Source: Bdellovibrionaceae bacterium UBA6776
Lineage (GTDB): Bacteria > Bdellovibrionota > Bdellovibrionia > Bdellovibrionales > UBA1609
Direction of reading: 5' to 3'
Assembly: GCA_002453155.1 (NCBI GenBank)
Contig: DKGG01000023.1
Span: 16,921-80,920, forward strand
DNA length: 64,000 nt
Below, in pieces: positions 1-8,660 of this stretch. How positions within the stretch are numbered: the stretch's first letter is position 1; each line of letters begins with the position of its first letter. The position numbers were made by a program, and so were the translations under genes. Below the pieces are notes generated by a model. The model saw only the letters and a program-made list of their open reading frames with translations, was not told where the DNA came from and made no database searches.

Positions 1-2
1 TG

Positions 3-1373
3 TTGGCCTACGAGAAAGGTCGCTACGATGAAGCTGCACCTATCTTTTTAACTTTGGGTGAAAGGTATCCCAAGTCCGAAAAAGGTCAAAAGGCTCAAGA
101 CCTTTACTTAGACATTTTAAATATCAAAAAAGATTATGCCGGAATCAAAAACTATTCGGCCAAGTTGATCAAGTTGGGAGGCAAGGCCGATCGCATCGGC
201 AAACTGAAGTCTCTTTTCGAAGAGTCTTACTTTATGCAAGTTCAGCTTCTTGAAGACAAAAAAGAATTCAAGAAGGCTCTTGCGGGTTACACCAGTTTTG
301 TCAGAGAAAACCCCAGCTCCAAGTTGGCTCAACAAGCCATTTGGAACATCAGTCAGCTTCACTACAATTTGGGAGATGAGTGGGAAGGCGCTCAGGCTTC
401 TTTTGAGTTTGCTCAAAAATTCCCAAAGGCCAAAGAATCTCAGTCGGCTCTGATTCGTGCGGCACAAAGTTTTGAAAAATTGGCTCAACTTCCTGAAGCT
501 GCTCAAGTGCTCTCGGTTCTTGCGCAAAGAGATGCCAAGGAGTCAGACAAGTGGAAAGAGTTGTCCGCGGACTTCTACGCAATGAGTGGAAAGCCAGATC
601 GCGCGCGGGAACTTTATCAAGATGTTGCCAAGAGAAAATCGAAAAAAGAATACGGCGAGTTTTTACTCAAGCAAGAGGACTTCGAAAAGAACTACGGATC
701 TCCAGGTCAATTGGCGGTCATTCGTAGACAGATTGTGTCCCATGGAGTTCAACCTGCGGCTCACAATGCACGGGTGACCGAAATCGAAGAACTCTATGAG
801 CGCAAAAAATCTTCAGATGCCTTTCACGAAGCTCGAAGAGCATTGGCTCTGAGTGGATGGGATTCCAGTCAAAAAGCGCGGTTGCGCTTTGTTCAAGCGC
901 AGGTTTTGGTGGACGAGTTCCTCAGTCAAAGTGTCAAGGCCAGGGCAGATCGCATCGCTATGGTTTTGGCCATCAAGACGGAGAAATTAGAAAAAGCTCA
1001 GCAGGCCCTTCAAGCAGCTATGAAATACGGGGATTCTAAAGTGGCGGTCGGTGCCTCGCAAAAACTTTATGAATGTTACAGTCACTATGTGGACGCACTC
1101 AAAACCATGCCTACGCCACAGGGTTTAAGCGGTGAGGACGCTCAAGTTTTTCGAAACGAAGTGCAGAATTTGATCATTCCACTGGAGGAAAAGAGCGTGG
1201 ATACTTTGGCCCAGGCTCTTCGCTTTGCAAGGAAGAATCAAATGCTCGACGGATCCATTCAAAACTTGGAAAGAGAGTTGGCCTCGGTCAACCAACGGGC
1301 CGACCAAGCTTCCACCTTGGAGTTTATCAAGCCTCAAATTGTCATTCCCCATTGGAAGGGAGCTAAGCTATGA
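3..1373 (+). CDS. TPR-rich periplasmic protein, GltD/AgmU-like (5' end cut off)
   Basis: The protein is almost entirely helical with repeated TPR-type motifs (for example YEKGRYDEAAPIFLTLGERY at the start, then LAGYTSFVRENPSS and RARELYQDVAKRKS). TPR arrays act as protein-binding scaffolds. The frame is open to the left edge, and codon 1 here is only a TTG at position 3, so the true start and any signal peptide lie outside the window. The stop overlaps the next start (ATGA at 1370-1373), so the two are translationally coupled. In Myxococcus xanthus a long TPR protein (AgmU/GltD) precedes a TPR lipoprotein (AglT/GltE) in the gliding locus, and the same pair is seen here. The assignment comes from domain type and gene order, not from an alignment. 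Confidence 0.75.
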   Translation: MAYEKGRYDEAAPIFLTLGERYPKSEKGQKAQDLYLDILNIKKDYAGIKNYSAKLIKLGGKADRIGKLKSLFEESYFMQVQLLEDKKEFKKALAGYTSFVRENPSSKLAQQAIWNISQLHYNLGDEWEGAQASFEFAQKFPKAKESQSALIRAAQSFEKLAQLPEAAQVLSVLAQRDAKESDKWKELSADFYAMSGKPDRARELYQDVAKRKSKKEYGEFLLKQEDFEKNYGSPGQLAVIRRQIVSHGVQPAAHNARVTEIEELYERKKSSDAFHEARRALALSGWDSSQKARLRFVQAQVLVDEFLSQSVKARADRIAMVLAIKTEKLEKAQQALQAAMKYGDSKVAVGASQKLYECYSHYVDALKTMPTPQGLSGEDAQVFRNEVQNLIIPLEEKSVDTLAQALRFARKNQMLDGSIQNLERELASVNQRADQASTLEFIKPQIVIPHWKGAKL

Positions 1374-2296
1374 GATTTGCAATCTTCATCACGTTAAGCC
1401 TATTTTTGGTTTCTTGTGCCTCTGGGCCAGGTCGTAAAAAAGGACCTTCTCCTTATTCTGCGTCCTGGGAAGGAAAAACCTCCAGCGAAAAGGGGGATCC
1501 CAAAAAATGTCCTGCGAACAAAGATTATATGAAAATGCAGTGGAAGTCTTTGGTGGTTCTTGCTGGGAACTGTGTTCAAGCAAAGAACTTTTTTCAGTTG
1601 GAGAGAGTGGCAGATCAATTGGCAAAGATTGAGCCAGAATCTCATTGGGGATCTTATTATTTGTCATTGGCAGCGGAGTACCGAAAAGACTTGCCTCGTG
1701 CATTTTGGATGATCAACTTGGCCTTGAAAAAGGCTCCTGAAGATGGAATCGCACTTTTTCAACGAGCGCGTTTGTATTGGAATTCGGATCAAAAGGATTT
1801 GGCCCTGGTGGATTTAAAGGAAGCCGTGGAGCGCAATCCTTCCATTGTGGAAGCTCATGTGTTGCTCGGCCAAATCTACTTTACATTGGACGAAACTGGA
1901 AAAGCGAAATCCCACTTTCAGTCGGTCTTGGCTCGCGATGTAAGGAACTCGGATGCACTTTTAGGTATGGGGGAGCTGTACTTTAAAGGGCGTTCTTACG
2001 AGGACGCGTACAGCTATCACCGAAAAGCTTTGAGTCACAATCCACGTTTGGCTTTGTCTTTCTTGAGACTGGCACAGATTCAAGAGATCTATCAAAAAGA
2101 TCTTCCGGCAAGTTTGGCCAGTTATAAAGATCTGATGAAGCGAGTGCGCTTAAGAAAAGTGGATGGAGATTTGCCCATCAGCTTGGAAGATAAAATTAAA
2201 AACCTTTCAATGATCGTTGATCAAAATGTTGCGAAGTCTAAAGAGAAAACCAATGTTTCTCGACGGGAACCCACGGGAAAGAAGGTGTCAAAATGA
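1370..2296 (+). CDS. TPR lipoprotein, GltE/AglT-like
   Basis: The N-terminus is a lipoprotein signal peptide: MRFAIFITLSLFLVSC with lipobox LVSC, so the mature protein is probably lipid-anchored in the outer membrane. About residues 75-260 contain consecutive TPR units, including LFQRARLYWNSDQKDLALVD and GKAKSHFQSVLARDVRNSDA. The C-terminal ~30 residues are basic and probably disordered. It overlaps both neighbours by four bases (ATGA), which indicates tight operon coupling. In the M. xanthus gliding complex a TPR lipoprotein of this type sits with the TPR protein and the outer-membrane barrel. The role as an outer-membrane component of a gliding or adhesion machine is inferred from context. 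Confidence 0.75.
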   Translation: MRFAIFITLSLFLVSCASGPGRKKGPSPYSASWEGKTSSEKGDPKKCPANKDYMKMQWKSLVVLAGNCVQAKNFFQLERVADQLAKIEPESHWGSYYLSLAAEYRKDLPRAFWMINLALKKAPEDGIALFQRARLYWNSDQKDLALVDLKEAVERNPSIVEAHVLLGQIYFTLDETGKAKSHFQSVLARDVRNSDALLGMGELYFKGRSYEDAYSYHRKALSHNPRLALSFLRLAQIQEIYQKDLPASLASYKDLMKRVRLRKVDGDLPISLEDKIKNLSMIVDQNVAKSKEKTNVSRREPTGKKVSK

Positions 2297-2538
2297 AACA
2301 TTTGATTCGAATTTTCACACTGCTTGCATTGTTTATGAGTTTTTCAGTTTTCGCGAAAAAGGTGAAATATCGAAAAACTCAAGAAGTTAATTTTGATGGC
2401 TCAAGCATTGAGGGCGAGCACAGATCGCCCGACGGCGCTTATCTCCATCAAAAACGGGGGGTAAAGTTCATGCCCATGTACCGTGTCAATTTGCAACTTG
2501 AGAAGAGCATTTCAGATTCCGTAGAGTATTTGAGGTAA
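2293..2538 (+). CDS. small exported protein in gliding operon
   Basis: This 81-residue protein has a clear Sec signal peptide (MKHLIRIFTLLALFMSFSVFA, cleavage expected after VFA). The short mature part is basic and polar, with no domain I recognise. Its start overlaps the preceding stop (ATGA) and it lies 4 bp before the FHA gene, so it belongs to the same operon. The conserved-looking core GSSIEGEHRSPDGAYLHQKR suggests a structural or adaptor peptide in the periplasm. No function can be assigned from sequence. Confidence 0.7.
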   Translation: MKHLIRIFTLLALFMSFSVFAKKVKYRKTQEVNFDGSSIEGEHRSPDGAYLHQKRGVKFMPMYRVNLQLEKSISDSVEYLR

Positions 2539-2542
2539 TTCT

Positions 2543-4054
2543 ATGAAGAGAGTCGCATTAAAATTAGAGCATAGATATCAAAACAAACTGATTCGCGCCC
2601 ATCTTTTGGAAGGCGAGGATAAAGTTTTAGTTGTGGGATCTTCTCGTGGTGCTCACCTGCGCTTGATGGGCGATGGGGTGAGTGGCATTCATGCGGCTTT
2701 TGAACGCTCGGGCGAAGAGTGGACCGTTTCAGACCTTGGAAGCGAAGAGGGCACTTGGATCAACAAGCGCCCCATTGTGGAACATAAGATTTCTGGAGCC
2801 ACAGTGATTCACATTGGTGGCCACCAAATCAAAGCCACTCCCCAAGCCATGGAGCGTCCTTTGTTTCATGGCGCGAAGACCGCACAGTCCGAGTCCGAAG
2901 GGGAAACCTACCACCAATTTGTGGTTTTGAAGGACGGCCATTTGGTGCGTTCAGAGTTGGTGGCGCCAAATTCCGATTGCAGCTATCAGATCAAAGGACA
3001 ATTGAAGCACTTCAAAGCCCCAGAAGATTACAATTGGGTCGAGAGTGAAGTGGATGGATATGTGATTCGTCAACGTCTTGTAAAGTCCCAAGTGATGGAG
3101 CAAGACCTGAAAGAGCGCATGAAGTCTTCTTTGGAGCCGCGAGTGCATGGTCCCATGATCTCTGCACTTTTGGTCTTCTTGTTGATTTTTGGATTTAGCT
3201 TTTTGATGCCTGGAGAGCCAGAAGATGAACTGAAAACAGTGATGCCTCCCGCAAACCAATTTACCCGAATGATTTTTGATTCTAAAAAAATCAAATCGAA
3301 AAAGGCTCAAGCTGAAAAACTGCGAAAAAACATTGCCGGTCAATCCAAACAAGGTGTGAAGAAAAGCGCTCCCGGTGGAGATCAAGGCAAAGTAGCAGGT
3401 GGAAGCAAGAGCAAACGGCCCGGGGCCAAAGTGGTTTCGCGCATTCGTGCCGCGGGACTGGGTGCTTTGATTGGAAAGATTTCGAAACGTGCGGCCAAGA
3501 ACACCGAACTTTTAGAAGCGGCCGGAGTTTCTCCGGATCAAAAATCAGGAAAAGCATTTTCACTGGGCGGAGGTTCAAGCTTGGACAAAGTGGGACCTCG
3601 TCAAGGAACCGGTGGCGGTGGAACCAAAAAGATCGCAGGACTTGGCACCAGCGGAAAAGGTGGCGGTTCTTCAGGGTATAAAGGCTCCGGTGCACTTTCC
3701 CTTGGAAACGTGGGAAATGCCGAAGTGGGAGTGATCGAAGAGGAGACCGAAGTGGACGGAGGTTTGGATCGCGACGTGATTGCACGAGTGATCAAATCTC
3801 AATTGGGTCAAATTCGTTATTGTTATGAAAGACAGCTCAGTGCAAACCCTGAGCTTTATGGAAAGGTTTTAGTTAAATTTACCATTGGGGGCACAGGTCA
3901 AGTTGTGGCTCAGATGGTAGGAAACACTTCGTTGAACAACGCCATGGTTGAAGGATGTATTTTGAGGCGTATCGCGGGATGGAAGTTTCCACAACCAAAA
4001 GGTGGAACCAACGTCCTTGTGAGCTATCCGTTTCTCTTCAAGAGTACTCGGTAG
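2543..4054 (+). CDS. FHA domain - TM - TonB/AgmX C-terminal protein, GltG-like
   Basis: Domains in order: an FHA domain at about residues 20-100 (VVGSSRGAHLRL, GDGVSGIHAAFE, GTWINKRP), which binds phosphothreonine in the cytoplasm; one transmembrane helix at about 203-222 (HGPMISALLVFLLIFGFSFL); a long Lys/Gly/Ser-rich periplasmic linker (about 235-405, with GGG runs); and a TonB-like C-terminal domain of the AgmX/PglI type from about 410 (IKSQLGQIRYCYERQL, GKVLVKFTIGGTGQV). This layout fits GltG/GltJ-type gliding proteins, which reach from a cytoplasmic motor regulator through the periplasm to the outer membrane. The closely packed neighbours support this. Which M. xanthus paralogue it matches is not resolved. 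Confidence 0.85.
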   Translation: MKRVALKLEHRYQNKLIRAHLLEGEDKVLVVGSSRGAHLRLMGDGVSGIHAAFERSGEEWTVSDLGSEEGTWINKRPIVEHKISGATVIHIGGHQIKATPQAMERPLFHGAKTAQSESEGETYHQFVVLKDGHLVRSELVAPNSDCSYQIKGQLKHFKAPEDYNWVESEVDGYVIRQRLVKSQVMEQDLKERMKSSLEPRVHGPMISALLVFLLIFGFSFLMPGEPEDELKTVMPPANQFTRMIFDSKKIKSKKAQAEKLRKNIAGQSKQGVKKSAPGGDQGKVAGGSKSKRPGAKVVSRIRAAGLGALIGKISKRAAKNTELLEAAGVSPDQKSGKAFSLGGGSSLDKVGPRQGTGGGGTKKIAGLGTSGKGGGSSGYKGSGALSLGNVGNAEVGVIEEETEVDGGLDRDVIARVIKSQLGQIRYCYERQLSANPELYGKVLVKFTIGGTGQVVAQMVGNTSLNNAMVEGCILRRIAGWKFPQPKGGTNVLVSYPFLFKSTR

Positions 4055-4096
4055 ATCACTTTTCCCGCGGCACACAACGTAGCTCTGGAGGGAGTT

Positions 4097-4891
4097 ATGA
4101 TGCCTTGGAATATGAAAGTTATTTTGACAGCTCTTTTGAGTCTGTCCGTGAGTGTGGCATGGGCTGAGGATGCAAAGAAATCCTCTTCAAAGGCTTCCAC
4201 TGAAAAATCTCAAGATAAAAAATCAGATAAGGTGGATATCACCGATCTGGAAAAAAAGTATTGGGCGCCCAAAGACACAGATTTTAGCGTGGTTCAAAAC
4301 CGAACCTACGCAAAAGACGGTGCTTACTTTATCACCGCTCAAGGTGGACCTTTGGTGAATGACCAATACAGTGAGGGCTATCTTTATGGTGCCACGGCCA
4401 ACTATTTCTTTAATGAGCGCTATGGAGTTCAGGCCACCTATCTGACTGCAGATTTGAAAGACAACGTTTTTACAAAAAACCTCACCCAGTTTGGAAGTGG
4501 TGTGCAGCCGGATTTTGGCCGCTTTAAAAACTACTACGGAGTAGGGTTTAACTTCGTTCCTTTTTACGCAAAAATGAGCTTTATCGGTAAGAAGATTTTG
4601 TACTTCGACATGGTGATTACTCCCACACTGGGAATGACTTCCTATGATCAAATTTTGGAAGATCGCTCCATTTCAAAGTCTTCTCTGACCTATGGATTAG
4701 ATATCAGCCAGTACTTCTTTTTGACCAGCAACTTTGCCATTCGCGCTGATTTGAAAAACCAATGGTTCAATGAGGAAGTGGTTTCCTACCGAGGAAACTC
4801 CGGAGCTGGAGTTTCAAAAGGTCAAAAGGTGAGAGATCAAAACACTCAGTTTACGACCTTTTTGCTCGGTTTGACCCTCTACTTTAAATAG
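4097..4891 (+). CDS. outer-membrane beta-barrel protein of gliding operon (GltA/GltB type)
   Basis: A signal peptide (MKVILTALLSLSVSVAWA after a short leader) is followed by a charged Ser/Lys-rich segment and then alternating hydrophobic/polar strands typical of an eight- to ten-stranded barrel. The last strand (FTTFLLGLTLYFK) ends in an aromatic residue near the C-terminus, as expected for BAM recognition. ATG codons at 4097 and 4100 both follow GGAGGGAG; 4100 is better spaced. Small barrels of this kind (GltA/GltB) form the outer-membrane pore in the M. xanthus gliding apparatus. The assignment rests on topology and context. Confidence 0.75.
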   Translation: MMPWNMKVILTALLSLSVSVAWAEDAKKSSSKASTEKSQDKKSDKVDITDLEKKYWAPKDTDFSVVQNRTYAKDGAYFITAQGGPLVNDQYSEGYLYGATANYFFNERYGVQATYLTADLKDNVFTKNLTQFGSGVQPDFGRFKNYYGVGFNFVPFYAKMSFIGKKILYFDMVITPTLGMTSYDQILEDRSISKSSLTYGLDISQYFFLTSNFAIRADLKNQWFNEEVVSYRGNSGAGVSKGQKVRDQNTQFTTFLLGLTLYFK

Positions 4892-4899
4892 GATTTTTT

Positions 4900-7335
4900 A
4901 TGATGAATCGTTTGTGGATCGCTTTTATTTTTACCACTTTTCTTTCCGGTGTACCGGCTCACGCCATTATGCCTGAAGGCCATGATTTTCGCAGTCGTGT
5001 GGAGTCCACATGGACTGAAGTGAAAGAGAAAGTCACTCAAACGGTAGAGAAGTGGTGGAACAAATTTAGCGAACCTTCTGAGCCAGAAAAAATTGAAGAG
5101 TCTCAGAAACAGCAAGTTGCACAGCCATCACCGGTTGCACCTGCGGTGGAGCCGGCTGTTGTGCCTTCGGAATATGCTCAGCCGGTCTTTCAAAAGGACT
5201 CTTCAGAGAGCACTTTGCAGGACGTGCAACAGGCCAAGGATCAAATCAAAAGCAAAAACTTTTATGACGTTTCTGAAAAGGGACGTCCTGCCGATCCCAA
5301 TTTGAAAGTCAGCTCGAAGGGCGTTCCTTATTTGAGTGCCAAAGAACTTGCCGCCATTAAGGAAATTCCCGCTCTCAATGTAGGGCAAGAAGACCGAGTT
5401 TCCAAAGCCGATTACACTTTGCCAAAGCTTTCCTGGATGGCCCAAACGCCTCAAACTTTAAAACCTCTCCCTTCTGCGGAGGAGTTGAACCGAGAAGATT
5501 TGAAAAAGGCTTTGGGCGGAAAGTTCCATTTGGCAGGCGCAGAGCGCGTCTTGAAGCCCACTTTCCAAAAGGTGGATCAAAAATTTACTTTGGAGATGGC
5601 CAAGAATTTTTCTTGGGCCGAGAAAGAAACTCTTGAAGTGGCTTTGAAGCCTTACAAGCCCTTCTCTGGAGAACAACTTCAAATGATTGCCGGTTTGATT
5701 CTTTTTGGCAAAGGCACTCACTGTCACATGGTGATGGGTTTGATGAGTGAACTTTCAAAAAAAGAAACCACCAAATATGAAGCCCTTTATCACTTGGGTG
5801 CTTGTGCGGATCAGTTGAAAATGAATGAAGCTGCGTTTAAATCGTTGAGTCAGATTTTGAAGAGCAAAAAGGTTCAAGAGTATGCTTCCGAAGCCTTGGA
5901 GCTTTTGGCTGTAGGTCTTCAAAAAGATTCTGAGAAAGATTTTTATGAAGTGGTGAAGAGGATTGATAACCTAGATTCCTTGCTGACAGAAAAAAGCCGT
6001 GGACCTGTTTATTACCGGATGGCAAAAGGAGCCTTTAAATCGGAGCACTTCAACCGGACCTGGCAGCACGCCAGCAAAGTTCCAGAGAGTTCAGATTATT
6101 GGGCGGAAGCACAATTGTTGGCTTCACTGGGATACTTCAATGCCAATAAGAAGAAGTTAGCCATTGATAAGCTGATTGCTCTGGAGCAAAAATTGGAGCA
6201 ATCCGGTTACAAAGACAACAACATCAAAGCTCTTGTGAAAACCAACTTGGCGCGAATGAAGTTCCTCCATGGAAACATTGCGGAAGCTGTGCCTTTGTAT
6301 CTGTCGGTTCCAAAAGACCACGGATTGTGGGTGCAAGCGTTGATCGAGCAGGGTTGGGCGCAACTCTATATGGATGATTATGCGGGAGCCATCGGTAACA
6401 TGTACTCTTTGCATTCTCCCTATTTCAAAATCGTCTATCAGCCAGAATCCTTTGTGGTCCGAACCATTGGTTATTTAAACATTTGCCAATACGGTGATGC
6501 CTACCGGACCTTAACTCAGTTAGAGCAGGATTATCGCAGTTGGAACCAGTCTTTGAATGCCTATTTGAATTCCTCTCGCAAGCCGGCTCAAGTTTACTCC
6601 ACAGTAAAGACCTATTTGAATGGAAAGAGCACAGACGATGTGGAAGGGGTGCCTCACCAGATCTTGCGTGAAGCGGCTCGTAACAAAGACTTTTTGAACT
6701 CTCAGACAGCCATCAACGAAAAGTCCGATGAAGTGCTTCGTTATGAAGGTGTGAACAGAAAAATCAAAGAGGAAAAGGCGTCCATTCGCAGCCGTTCTTA
6801 CCAAGCGAAAAAGCGTTTTGACCAGCACCGCGCCAACATCAAAGTGGCCATGGCAAAAAAGGACAAAGCAGGGAACTTGGGTGAGTTGAAGAAGCTCTTC
6901 AACTACGAAAAAGAATTGATTATTGGACTTCGATTTCAGTTGGCCATTTTGGAGCAGAGCAGACAGGGGTACCTGGACTTCCAAAAGGTCTCTCAAAAAG
7001 AAGTGGAGCAGACCAAGTCTGACTTGAAAGCGCTCGCGGCCAATCAATTGATGGATCGAATGACCACCATGAAAAAACAAATGGCGCGCGTCTTAGACAA
7101 CAACGAATTCCTTCGTTACGAAGTTTTTGCCGGAAGTGGTGAAAACATCAGATACCAAGTGGCAGGGGGAAAAGTGTCCAATGAGACGCGCATTCCTGCG
7201 AGCATTAAGCCTCAAAAATCTTTGAACTGGAGCTTCCAAGGGGAGTTTTGGGAAGATGAGATTGGAAACTATCGATCCTCTTTGAGAAACAACTGTCCAC
7301 AAGACCAAGCCATGCTGTCTAAAGGAGAACACTAA
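4900..7335 (+). CDS. large exported TPR / coiled-coil protein, gliding operon
   Basis: An 811-residue protein with a signal peptide (MNRLWIAFIFTTFLSGVPAHA). A Pro/Val/Gln-rich linker (about 65-100) is followed by a helical repeat region with TPR-like units (YEALYHLGACADQLKMNEAA, NLARMKFLHGNIAEAVPLYL). Around residues 620-720 lies a charged coiled coil (RKIKEEKASIRSRSYQAKKR, YEKELIIGLRFQLAILEQSR). It begins 8 bp after the barrel gene and ends in a 1-base overlap with the next. In M. xanthus the gliding locus also encodes large periplasmic TPR proteins (GltC, AgmK/GltH), and this is a plausible functional counterpart. Its exact orthologue cannot be decided by eye. Confidence 0.7.
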   Translation: MMNRLWIAFIFTTFLSGVPAHAIMPEGHDFRSRVESTWTEVKEKVTQTVEKWWNKFSEPSEPEKIEESQKQQVAQPSPVAPAVEPAVVPSEYAQPVFQKDSSESTLQDVQQAKDQIKSKNFYDVSEKGRPADPNLKVSSKGVPYLSAKELAAIKEIPALNVGQEDRVSKADYTLPKLSWMAQTPQTLKPLPSAEELNREDLKKALGGKFHLAGAERVLKPTFQKVDQKFTLEMAKNFSWAEKETLEVALKPYKPFSGEQLQMIAGLILFGKGTHCHMVMGLMSELSKKETTKYEALYHLGACADQLKMNEAAFKSLSQILKSKKVQEYASEALELLAVGLQKDSEKDFYEVVKRIDNLDSLLTEKSRGPVYYRMAKGAFKSEHFNRTWQHASKVPESSDYWAEAQLLASLGYFNANKKKLAIDKLIALEQKLEQSGYKDNNIKALVKTNLARMKFLHGNIAEAVPLYLSVPKDHGLWVQALIEQGWAQLYMDDYAGAIGNMYSLHSPYFKIVYQPESFVVRTIGYLNICQYGDAYRTLTQLEQDYRSWNQSLNAYLNSSRKPAQVYSTVKTYLNGKSTDDVEGVPHQILREAARNKDFLNSQTAINEKSDEVLRYEGVNRKIKEEKASIRSRSYQAKKRFDQHRANIKVAMAKKDKAGNLGELKKLFNYEKELIIGLRFQLAILEQSRQGYLDFQKVSQKEVEQTKSDLKALAANQLMDRMTTMKKQMARVLDNNEFLRYEVFAGSGENIRYQVAGGKVSNETRIPASIKPQKSLNWSFQGEFWEDEIGNYRSSLRNNCPQDQAMLSKGEH

Positions 7336-7973
7336 TGAAACACTCAATCAAAGTCGGAATTATTGCCGGTTTGTCTATTGGAGCTTTGGCTTTCGCAAAA
7401 ACCAACGTGAAAGAGGCTTTGAGTCAGTTGAAAGAAAACGAAGTCAACGCCAAAGACAACTTGAAACAGTATGAAGTGAACCGTGAGATTTCAAAGAAGA
7501 ATGCGGAAGAAGTGACTTCGGCGATCAAAGAACTTCGTGCGCAGAGAAAGGCCTTGGGAGAGAACTCTCAAAACCTCGAGAAGAATCGAGCCATTTTGGA
7601 TGCGATGAAGAAAAAAATCGTGGTTTTCAAGAAGCAAGAGCAGGATCTGTTAAAGACCGAAGAGGCGCAGAAGGCTCAGTTGCAGGCATTGATTGACAAG
7701 TTGGAATCCAATCGCTTGAAGCGAGAGCAGAACATTGCTGCTTATGACCAGAAGATCGTTGAGATCGAGAATGAAAAGCAGAACTGGGACCGTCAGAAGT
7801 CCGAGATGGTTGCCATTCATGAAGAGATCAATGCGAAGGAGAAAGTGGCCTTGAAAGAGCGCGAGAAGTGGATCAATAAGTACAAGGGCTATGGTTCTGA
7901 GGCGAAGAAGTGGGACCGTCAGGCCGCCAGCGCAGAAGAAACTCGTGTTAAGTTCGAGCAACTGAACAAGTAG
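7335..7973 (+). CDS. exported coiled-coil protein, last gene of gliding operon
   Basis: A 212-residue protein with a short signal peptide (MKHSIKVGIIAGLSIGALAFA). The rest is one continuous, highly charged coiled coil rich in Glu, Lys and Gln (ENSQNLEKNRAILDAMKKKI, TEEAQKAQLQALIDKLESNR). The start ATG shares a base with the preceding TAA, and GGAG stands upstream. It probably polymerises or braces the TPR proteins in the periplasm; this is inference. The operon ends here, because a repeat array begins 17 bp downstream. Confidence 0.7.
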   Translation: MKHSIKVGIIAGLSIGALAFAKTNVKEALSQLKENEVNAKDNLKQYEVNREISKKNAEEVTSAIKELRAQRKALGENSQNLEKNRAILDAMKKKIVVFKKQEQDLLKTEEAQKAQLQALIDKLESNRLKREQNIAAYDQKIVEIENEKQNWDRQKSEMVAIHEEINAKEKVALKEREKWINKYKGYGSEAKKWDRQAASAEETRVKFEQLNK

Positions 7974-7989
7974 GATTTTTCTTTCTATT

Positions 7990-8340
7990 TTCAATTCTAT
8001 CTTCTTCTCAGACGGGACACGTCCGTCCTTGGCCTCGCCAGCATTTGCCTTTCAGGCAAAGCGCATCCTGCTTGCTGGAGGTCCCTTTCTGAAAAGAATT
8101 TAGAATTGAATATGGAAATTGAAGTTTTCGTCCTTCAGTGAATTCACCTGCATTTTTATTCACGCCTTCATTTCTATCTTCTTCTCAGACGGGACACGTC
8201 CTTCCTTAGCCTCACCAGCATTTGCCTTTCAGACAGAGCGCCTCCTGCTAATCTCTTTCTGTCATGTGTGCATCCCATTCATCCAAATCGTATTTCCACG
8301 CGAACACGACACATCCTTCCATGGATTCACCCGCATTTTT
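7990..8340 (+). repeat. left inverted array of 121-bp hairpin repeats
   Basis: The first unit, 7990-8110, is bounded by a perfect 10-nt inverted repeat (TTCAATTCTA at 7990-7999, TAGAATTGAA at 8101-8110). Inside is a nested imperfect stem: CTTCTCAGACGGG pairs with the CCCTTTCTGAAAAG side, CCAGCA with TGCTGG, and the core TTTGCCT-TTC-AGGCAAA is perfect. A 56-bp spacer (8111-8166) leads to a second, eroded unit (from 8167, TTCATTTCTA) and then a distinct block, 8281-8338 (ATCCAAATCGTATTTCCACG). The whole 7990-8340 stretch recurs in inverted order at about 9926-10236. ORFs across it are repeat artefacts. Confidence 0.9.
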
Positions 8341-8660
8341 ACTTCGGAAAAACCACTTCACGTTTGCGGGAGGTCTTGTTCTCGTGAAAATAAGATTTGC
8401 ATGTATGGAAGCAGTTCTTAAGAACAGTTTGCCAAGCCCATGCATTATTTTGAAAAAAAGTTGACGTCTTTTTTGAAGCGCTAGGTTTTCGTGAGCGCTG
8501 TTCTCTCAGGTGAAGTCTTCTTTAAAATCATTATTCTTTCAAAAACAAAACGCAAGACCTCCGGGCGCCTTGAAACGCGCGCTGGCAGCGGATTCTGTGG
8601 CATATGAAAATTGTGACTTAAAATTCCATGTTATCTTCTTCTGCACAAAGAGGAGGATCT
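8341..8660. other. leader region of HNH gene with GTTCTTAAGAAC palindrome
   Basis: No gene is seen in this 320-base stretch. A perfect 12-nt palindrome GTTCTTAAGAAC lies at 8414-8425 and recurs at 9721-9732, just past the HNH gene. The shared block is 15 nt (GCAGTTCTTAAGAAC, inverted on the far side), so the two copies bracket the gene and may mark the inner ends of the element. The HNH ribosome-binding site AGGAGG is at 8651-8656. No convincing promoter was identified. Confidence 0.5.

Noticed and set aside
8119..8421. ORFs inside the repeat arrays (also 9725-10323 on the minus strand)
   Set aside because: They are translations of the repeated hairpin units, with the same peptide (SDGTRPSLASPAFAF) recurring in several places.
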